Positions 32,410 through 37,786 of a DNA stretch of 37,786 nucleotides are shown here, piece after piece. The notes below the pieces were generated by a model. It was not told the origin of the DNA. It saw nothing but the letters and a program-made list of their open reading frames with translations, and searched no databases. This stretch comes from Erysipelotrichaceae bacterium (GTDB taxonomy: Bacteria; Bacillota_I; Bacilli_A; RFN20; CAG-449): positions 1 through 37,786 of the forward strand of contig SVBA01000018.1 in assembly GCA_015059095.1 (NCBI GenBank), in the 5' to 3' direction. Numbering within the stretch: position 1 is the stretch's first letter; every line of letters starts with the position of its first letter. A program made the translations under genes and the position numbers.

Positions 32410-35307
32410 ATGAAGAAAAAACTTTTACGTATATTATTTTTAATTATTATGTTTTTTGGAATAGTCCCTGCGACTAGTTTTGGTAATACAAATAATGATG
32501 TTCATACTGTTGAAGCTTATGATTTAAAAGGACGTATTTATTTTGACAAGCCTTCCGATTGGACATCTGGAGGGGTTTTGTTATTAATTGGTCATAGTAC
32601 TTGGTCAGAGGGATATACAATGACACAACTATCTAGTTCTTCTGTTTTTTATTATGAACAAAGTTCTACTTGGGGTGGCGCCACAGAATTTGCATTTGTA
32701 GACTATAGCGGTTCTGCTTGGGGTGGAACAGGAGAAAAAATAGAAAGTAGAGTTAATGGGAGAAAAAATTATATAATTAAAAGCGGCACTTACGAAGTAA
32801 CAAACGGATACAATTTTTTTCAAATTGACCCTTTTAATACTAAATGGACAGATACTGCTGCTAATGTTACTACATATTGGAATGTCAAATTAAATACTGA
32901 AGCCGTAGATGACCGTGGTACGACAAAAATTTCCGGGCACAGATTTTCATCTGGTAGTAACGCAACAACAAGTAATAGCTCTTCCACATCAATTATGCAA
33001 TTCACCAATGCAACATTAACAGCGACCGCTAATAATGGCTTTGTATTTGATGGTTGGTATGATGAAAATGATAATTTACTTTCAAATAATTCTACGTATG
33101 TCTTAGAAAATGTTGATTATGACGCCCATAATAATAAAACATATTATGCAAAATTTAATGGTGTAGAATGCACAGTTAATTTTAATCCAGGGGATGGGAC
33201 TGTTTCAACATCCTCTAAAACAGTTAACTATAAATCTCCTTATGGAGCTTTACCTACCGCTACTCATAACAATTCTTCTTATGTTTTTACTGGTTGGTAT
33301 ACTGCTGAATCAGGTGGTACTAAAGTAACTGAAGATACTATATATTCGACTACTAGCGATACTATTTTATACGCTCATTATGAACAACTAGATAGTTGTG
33401 AAGTTACTTTTAAATCATTTGATGAAACAATTACTTCAATCACTGCCTATGAGACATTAACATACGGATTTGATAACCCAAATGCATTTAATAGTTTAAC
33501 TAAAACGGGTTATACATTTAACGGTTGGTTTAATTCTTCAGGGCAACAAATTACTGCTGACTCTGTAGTACCATCTAACCCATCAGACCATACATTAACA
33601 GCAAAATGGACACCTATTACTTATACAATTACATATAACGGGATTTCAGGTGCAGATAATACTATAAATTCACAATATGACACTTTTACAATTGAATCTA
33701 CTACATTCACTATTAAAGCACCAACCAAAGAATATTATACTTTTTTAGGGTGGTCTGGTAGTAACGGATCTACCCCTCAACAAAATGTTACTATTTCTAA
33801 AGGAAGTAGCGGAAACAAAACATATACTGCAAATTGGGAAAATAAAGTAACTATATATTGGGATTTTAGTGGAATTAAAACTTGGTATGGAGAAGAAGCT
33901 CCGAAAGCTTATTATCCATTCATATATTTCTGGAATGAAAGTGGTAATATTGGTTGGAACTACAACAATGGACAATCTGACTCATACACTAGATTTGAGA
34001 ATTTAGGAAACAACTTATTTAAATATGAAATTAATTTTTTAGATTCAAAATTATCAAAATTACAAGAAATTGATGCCTTTATCTTTGGCTTCTATTTTGA
34101 CTGGGATGGTAATGATGCTTCTCATGAAAATCCACTACAAACTACTAATATTAATTTCCCTATTTCTTATAAAGATAACGGAAAAGAGTTTAGAATTGTT
34201 CATGAAGATATAACAGAAGATAGTTGGACAAAAGAAAGTCAACTTAACAATTTTAATTTAACAGAAGTTACAAATGTTCACTATATGATAGGAAATGAAG
34301 AAATTAATTCTACCGGTCCTATCTATAATCATTATCCATCGTTAAGCTCTAGTCCAATTTTTATTGAAAAAGAAGGATATAAATTAAATGGCTGGTATAC
34401 TTCTCCTACAGAAATTACTGAAAATAATCTTTTTACAAAAGGTTTTTCATTAATTAATGTACCAACTAATATATATGTATATGCTAATTACGTAGAAGCA
34501 AACGATTATTATATTTACGTAGATACATTAGATAAACCATGGGAATCATTCTCTGTATATATGTGGAGCGATAATTTCAGCAATGAAAGTGGCGGTGTTC
34601 ATGAAAATAATGCTTTCCCTGGAGTACATGATCCAGAAATTGTTACAGATATTGGCAATAAAATGTATAAAATTAAAATTGACGCTTCTAAATCTTATGA
34701 TCATTTAATTTTTGCAAATACAGCTAATGTGGGCGATGAAGAAAATCCAAAGCAAACGATTGACTTAGAATTAACACCGGATAAAAACTACTATGTATTC
34801 ACTACGGAAGTAGCTAAAAACGATAATAAAACCCCTTGTTATCATGTAAAATATGAAGAAGAAACTGACAACTTCTTACATTCACAAAAAAATATATCTT
34901 CAGATATAAATGACTTTAGATTTATTGCAGGTTTCAAAAATACAACTGAGGAAAAAGCTTATGGTGGTGCAGAAGCAGATCCATCTACAAAACAATTCGG
35001 ATTTAAATTCATCTTTGTAAAAGGTACTACTTCGTATGTTGGTTATTGGAACTTTAAAAAAGAACACAAATATGATGTCATTAGATATGATGGAACTGTG
35101 TATCCATCTGGAAACGAGTTAGAATATTCGGAATATTATGCATTATCACTTACAGATGATGTTACATTTAAATATGGCAATTACGATCAAATTATTGTAG
35201 TAGCATGTTATCGTGATTCAGATGGTGATATACAAGTAATTAGAGCCCAAGAATATAATATTGTTGGAACGCCTGATAATGTTTACTTATACGAAATAGA
35301 AAGATAA
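32410..35307 (+). CDS. Secreted glycan-binding protein with Listeria-Bacteroides-type repeats and a CBM26-like module
   Basis: A 965-residue exported protein. The signal peptide is MKKKLLRILFLIIMFFGIVP (cleavage near residue 25). A module at 38-145 (GRIYFDKPSDWTSGGVLLLI) resembles starch-binding domains. Four or five Flg_new/InlB B-type repeats follow (FDGWYDEN at 213, FTGWYTAESGG at 293, FNGWFNSSG near 375, FLGWSGSNG near 450, LNGWYTSP near 660), then a CBM26-like segment near 700-800 (WESFSVYMWSD, AFPGVHD, LIFAN, QTIDLELTPDKNYYVF). The C-terminal 130 residues are unrecognised. No catalytic domain and no LPXTG are visible. ATG at 32410 with GGAGG 8 nt upstream; the upstream TTG is rejected. 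A small lipoprotein gene follows 5 bp later. Confidence 0.82.
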   Translation: MKKKLLRILFLIIMFFGIVPATSFGNTNNDVHTVEAYDLKGRIYFDKPSDWTSGGVLLLIGHSTWSEGYTMTQLSSSSVFYYEQSSTWGGATEFAFVDYSGSAWGGTGEKIESRVNGRKNYIIKSGTYEVTNGYNFFQIDPFNTKWTDTAANVTTYWNVKLNTEAVDDRGTTKISGHRFSSGSNATTSNSSSTSIMQFTNATLTATANNGFVFDGWYDENDNLLSNNSTYVLENVDYDAHNNKTYYAKFNGVECTVNFNPGDGTVSTSSKTVNYKSPYGALPTATHNNSSYVFTGWYTAESGGTKVTEDTIYSTTSDTILYAHYEQLDSCEVTFKSFDETITSITAYETLTYGFDNPNAFNSLTKTGYTFNGWFNSSGQQITADSVVPSNPSDHTLTAKWTPITYTITYNGISGADNTINSQYDTFTIESTTFTIKAPTKEYYTFLGWSGSNGSTPQQNVTISKGSSGNKTYTANWENKVTIYWDFSGIKTWYGEEAPKAYYPFIYFWNESGNIGWNYNNGQSDSYTRFENLGNNLFKYEINFLDSKLSKLQEIDAFIFGFYFDWDGNDASHENPLQTTNINFPISYKDNGKEFRIVHEDITEDSWTKESQLNNFNLTEVTNVHYMIGNEEINSTGPIYNHYPSLSSSPIFIEKEGYKLNGWYTSPTEITENNLFTKGFSLINVPTNIYVYANYVEANDYYIYVDTLDKPWESFSVYMWSDNFSNESGGVHENNAFPGVHDPEIVTDIGNKMYKIKIDASKSYDHLIFANTANVGDEENPKQTIDLELTPDKNYYVFTTEVAKNDNKTPCYHVKYEEETDNFLHSQKNISSDINDFRFIAGFKNTTEEKAYGGAEADPSTKQFGFKFIFVKGTTSYVGYWNFKKEHKYDVIRYDGTVYPSGNELEYSEYYALSLTDDVTFKYGNYDQIIVVACYRDSDGDIQVIRAQEYNIVGTPDNVYLYEIER

Positions 35308-35312
35308 TTAAT

Positions 35313-35609
35313 ATGAAAAAACTATTATTAATTTTATTATTAATACCTATTCTATTCATAAGTTGTTCTAATCAAAACTCATCAAGTATATCAACTAGCG
35401 AAAATAATTCTTCACTTATTTCAAGCACTAGTTCTTTAGATAGTGAAGCAAATAGTTCTTCATCTAGTGAGAATAGTATTAGTGATTCAAGCGACTCATC
35501 TACTTCTAGTGATTCAACAACTATTAGTTCAGAAGATTCAGACGAAACTTCTTCATCATATACTGATAAGGTTGGTGGAGACTCATTACAACCTGATTGG
35601 GATTGGTAA
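35313..35609 (+). CDS. Small Ser-rich lipoprotein
   Basis: A 98-residue protein: signal peptide with lipobox IPILFISC (Cys18), then a 65-residue linker made almost only of Ser, Asp, Glu, Thr and Asn, and a short tail ending DSLQPDWDW. It has no folded domain of recognisable type. It starts 5 bp after the secreted glycan-binding protein and shares its promoter and terminator, so it may act as a membrane anchor or spacer for it, perhaps through the Trp-rich tail. That role is inference. The SD is weak (AAAG). Confidence 0.72.
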   Translation: MKKLLLILLLIPILFISCSNQNSSSISTSENNSSLISSTSSLDSEANSSSSSENSISDSSDSSTSSDSTTISSEDSDETSSSYTDKVGGDSLQPDWDW

Positions 35610-35624
35610 TTACTTAAGTAATTA
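35607..35624. repeat. Perfect 18-bp palindrome over the lipoprotein stop codon
   Basis: TAATTACTTAAGTAATTA begins with the TAA stop codon. It may be a 3' processing hairpin or a protein-binding site; no T-tract follows, and a clear terminator lies 10 bp further on. Confidence 0.6.
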
Positions 35625-35633
35625 AAGAATATT

Positions 35634-35678
35634 AAAAAGACGATTAAGTCTCTAAACGAGGCTAAAAATCGTCTTTTT
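35634..35678. terminator. Terminator of the secreted-protein operon
   Basis: A 12-bp outer stem (35634-35645 with 35667-35678) encloses an inner AGTCTC/GAGGCT stem and ends in a T-run. The A-run on the left makes it potentially bidirectional for the convergent gene at 35743. Confidence 0.85.
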
Positions 35679-35742
35679 ATATTTATATTTATAAAACCCT
35701 TTTTGTTTAAAAATCTATTGCTTTATATATAGGAATTGTTAC

Positions 35743-37470
35743 TTATCTTTTTAAAAATTCTTCTATATTTATATAATTTATATCTCCTACTTTAGTAGTT
35801 TTTCCTCTATAAATAATATTCTTAGATTTAATTTTTCCATATCTGTATTTTAATAAATCTATTATTCGTTTATTCTCTAGATGTCTACATTGATTTTTAT
35901 CAATTGTCTTACTATATTTTACTTCATATAAATCTATTTGTAATTTATCTCTATCTAAAAATATACAATCAATTTCTCCTTCAGAAGCTATAAATTTAAA
36001 TGTTTCCATATGATATTCTTTATTCTTCTTTGATAGTTCAAGCATTACAATATCTTCAATCATTCTTCCCTTTACATCTTCTAAAATTTTCTTAATAATA
36101 TAATTTTTATCTTTTGCTTCTAGTGTTTCAAAATATGCATCTTTTAATAATGAATTAACTAATGCTTTAACAATAGAATATCGCATACCTGGTTGAGTAA
36201 AAATTATATATTCTTCTCTATTTCTATCTTCAAAAACTACATCTGTCTTAAATATTAAATCTAACTCTAATAAATATTTTTTTATTTCATTTATATGATG
36301 ATATTTAACTTCAACTCTAGTTTCATCTTTTTCTTTAACGGAAATAATATCTTTTAATTTTTCTAATAGTTTATTCGTATTGATTCTATCTAAAATATCA
36401 AAAAATCTATCATCATGTTTTGTTATTATCTCTTTAGCTGAACCTAAGTCATGAGATTTGAATTTTCTTTGTATTACTTTTAAAGCAAATTCATGGTTCA
36501 TATCTTCTATAATTCGATTAATAACATTAGTTAATTCATCTTCATTATACAATTGCTTTAAACGAGAATACCTTGAGCCATATGTATCGTTTAACAATGA
36601 ATTTTGTATATTTTCTGCGATTGCAGAATCAATATATAATTTAGTACTTTTCTCATTAGAAAATACAAATTCTTTCTTTTTTATTTGATATTGCTCAAAT
36701 GTCATATTTTCTTTTAATAAGGTTCCACCAAATTCAATATAATCATCAATAGAATTATTATCTAATAAATATGAAAACTCTTTAAAAGAAATATATGTAG
36801 TATGAACAAAAATTGCTCTATCATATAATTCATTACGCTCTGCTAATTTAAAACCTAATGAATCTGTTCCAGATAAAATTATTTTTAATCCTAGCATTGA
36901 ACAAATATTAGGTAATATAGAACTTACATTAATAAAATCTTCTAACAATGTAATTTCATCAATGAGTAAATATTTAATACCTTCTTTTCTTAATCTTTCA
37001 ATATCTCCTCTTAATAACCCCATAGAATCAGTTTTTTTTATATTAATATATGCAACTTCATCTATAGGAAGTGAAGAAGCGAGTTGAAGTAATAATGTTG
37101 TTTTTCCAGTTCTTCTTAAACCATAAAGAACACAAACATTACCTCTATAATCATTATTAATAAAATGTTCTAATGAAGAATAACATTCTCTTTTTTTAAA
37201 ATCTTTAACATTATTAATCAATCTAATTAAATCATTACCAGTAGCAACTTCAGTACTATACTTTAATCTATAATCACTGAGAAATAAATGCTCCTCTAAA
37301 GGTCTACCATAATTAATTAACTTTTTTAATATTTCGTTATATTTAAATGTATAAATTTTATCTTTATCATTTTCATAATTTTGATAAGTTCTCAATGGAA
37401 CACCTACTAATTTTGCGCATTCACTTTGAGTTAAGCCTTTAAATTTTCTTAATTGTTTTAATAAAAGCAT
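35743..37470 (-). CDS. AAA-family ATPase with N-terminal XRE domain and C-terminal PD-(D/E)XK-like (DUF4143) region
   Basis: A 575-residue protein. Residues 3-60 form an XRE helix-turn-helix (LRKFKGLTQSECAKLVGVPLRTYQNYE). Residues 95-260 are an AAA_14-type ATPase with Walker A YGLRRTGKTT (116-125), Walker B KYLLIDEITLL and sensor ILSGTDS. The C-terminal part has a nuclease-like EIDCIFLDRDKLQIDLYEVKYSK. AAA plus DUF4143 proteins are common accessory genes of unknown role; the fused XRE domain is less usual and suggests direct DNA binding and autoregulation. It starts behind GAGGTG. Three 11-bp direct repeats lie upstream. Confidence 0.82.
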   Translation of the reverse strand: MLLLKQLRKFKGLTQSECAKLVGVPLRTYQNYENDKDKIYTFKYNEILKKLINYGRPLEEHLFLSDYRLKYSTEVATGNDLIRLINNVKDFKKRECYSSLEHFINNDYRGNVCVLYGLRRTGKTTLLLQLASSLPIDEVAYINIKKTDSMGLLRGDIERLRKEGIKYLLIDEITLLEDFINVSSILPNICSMLGLKIILSGTDSLGFKLAERNELYDRAIFVHTTYISFKEFSYLLDNNSIDDYIEFGGTLLKENMTFEQYQIKKKEFVFSNEKSTKLYIDSAIAENIQNSLLNDTYGSRYSRLKQLYNEDELTNVINRIIEDMNHEFALKVIQRKFKSHDLGSAKEIITKHDDRFFDILDRINTNKLLEKLKDIISVKEKDETRVEVKYHHINEIKKYLLELDLIFKTDVVFEDRNREEYIIFTQPGMRYSIVKALVNSLLKDAYFETLEAKDKNYIIKKILEDVKGRMIEDIVMLELSKKNKEYHMETFKFIASEGEIDCIFLDRDKLQIDLYEVKYSKTIDKNQCRHLENKRIIDLLKYRYGKIKSKNIIYRGKTTKVGDINYINIEEFLKR

Positions 37471-37510
37471 ACTATCACCTCAATATTATTTTACTATAGA
37501 AAATATAAAA

Positions 37511-37544
37511 TATGCAATAAATACGCAATAAATATGTCAATAAA
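37511..37544. repeat. Three operator-like direct repeats upstream of the XRE-ATPase gene
   Basis: TATGCAATAAA, TACGCAATAAA and TATGTCAATAAA follow head to tail with an 11-12 bp period, one helical turn. On the minus strand they provide overlapping TTGACA/TTGC -35-like boxes. They suit cooperative binding by the XRE domain of the downstream protein. Confidence 0.6.
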
Positions 37545-37596
37545 CTTTTAAAATACATAATTTAAAGTATAGTACATATATAAAAAGAGAAAAAGA

Positions 37597-37652
37597 GCTC
37601 TATAAATAATTTTAGGGTTTTGTAAATGGTATAAATTTTTTTAGGGTCTAAA
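37597..37652. repeat. 56-bp direct repeat, copy 1
   Basis: Begins GCTCTATAAATAATTTTAGG and ends GGGTCTAAA. It recurs at 37713-37768 with about three differences. It holds no coding frame. The stretch 37471-37786 otherwise contains the iterons, this repeat pair and one terminator. Confidence 0.88.
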
Positions 37653-37654
37653 AA

Positions 37655-37685
37655 AAAGGATATCAGATTCCCTCTGATATCCTTT
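37655..37685 (-). terminator. Strong terminator for a minus-strand gene beyond the right edge
   Basis: A perfect 13-bp stem (37655-37667 with 37673-37685) with a 5-nt loop. The minus-strand 3' side is a T-run (37649-37657), so it stops transcription entering from the right. Confidence 0.8.
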
Positions 37686-37712
37686 GTCTTACCGACTAAT
37701 TTTTGATATTTG

Positions 37713-37768
37713 GCTCTATAAATAATTTTAGGGTTTTGTAAACGCTATAAATTTTTTTAGGGTCTAAA
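37713..37768. mobile_element. 56-bp direct repeat, copy 2; possible insertion-sequence end
   Basis: Copy of 37597-37652, here starting GGCTCTATAAATAA. GGCTCT-starting ends recall ISL3-family elements from memory, and a minus-strand frame (37757-37786) is open to the window edge and stops with TAA. No transposase domain is visible, so this remains a guess; a non-mobile regulatory repeat is equally possible. Confidence 0.3.
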
Positions 37769-37786
37769 CCCTACAACTGCCACAAG

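Noticed and set aside
35443-35625. Alternative frame within the small lipoprotein gene
   Set aside because: It overlaps the Ser-rich linker out of frame; only the annotated frame has a signal peptide and lipobox.

Overview
The window is AT-rich, low-GC DNA with strong AAGGAGG-type ribosome binding sites, sigma-A-like promoters, classic hairpin plus T-tract terminators and Ser-rich lipoprotein linkers. This fits an uncultured Bacillota (Bacilli/Erysipelotrichales-like) chromosome, probably a gut or rumen commensal. TGG is used for Trp and genes end in TAA/TAG, so the standard bacterial code applies. No rRNA, tRNA or CRISPR array was seen. Family calls come from recognised motifs; no database search was run.

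Layout. 1-4.9 kb: an FMN/Fe-S/FAD ene-reductase-type enzyme, divergent from a FakB-FakA (DegV plus DAK-like) fatty-acid kinase pair. 4.9-12.6 kb (minus strand): a TetR regulator and three uronate transcription units, eda-kdgK, uxaC, and an SDR fructuronate reductase with a HAD phosphatase and a second, diverged ene-reductase. 12.7-22.0 kb (minus): a six-gene import operon encoding a CUT2-like ATPase with a large internal insertion, a permease with a long charged N-terminal extension, a second permease, a binding lipoprotein, an esterase and an 810-residue repeat lipoprotein. 22.2-24.6 kb: a divergent AraC-family regulator with a degenerate GH39-like sensor domain. At 27.3-28.8 kb lies an intracellular GH79 (heparanase-like) beta-glucuronidase.

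Together these suggest glucuronoside utilisation: import, deacylation by the esterase, release of glucuronate by GH79, then UxaC, the SDR (mannonate) and, after a missing dehydratase step, KdgK and Eda to pyruvate and glyceraldehyde-3-phosphate. Mannonate dehydratase (UxuA) is absent from the window.

24.6-32.2 kb is an accessory island made mostly of DUF1016/YhcG-type PD-(D/E)XK nuclease genes in every state of decay: one intact gene, one C-terminally truncated gene, one multi-parent mosaic pseudogene and two small relics. They are interleaved with a FUSC-like/HAD-like membrane fusion, the GH79 gene and an AlbA/Schlafen-type ATPase. The most unusual signal in the window is here: at one homologous codon position just upstream of the conserved Trp, all five DUF1016 segments that retain the region carry a 9-5-9 inverted repeat. 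The arms differ completely in sequence between copies but remain self-complementary. This looks like a conserved, covarying nucleic-acid hairpin inside a coding sequence. A 267-bp near-identical direct repeat (period 661 bp) and a five-tract GGG array add to the picture of an actively rearranging island.

32.3-37.8 kb holds a cre-preceded secreted protein with Listeria-Bacteroides-type repeats and a CBM26-like module, a small Ser-rich lipoprotein, an XRE-AAA-DUF4143-type ATPase with three operator-like direct repeats, and 56-bp direct repeats that may be the end of an insertion sequence running off the right edge.
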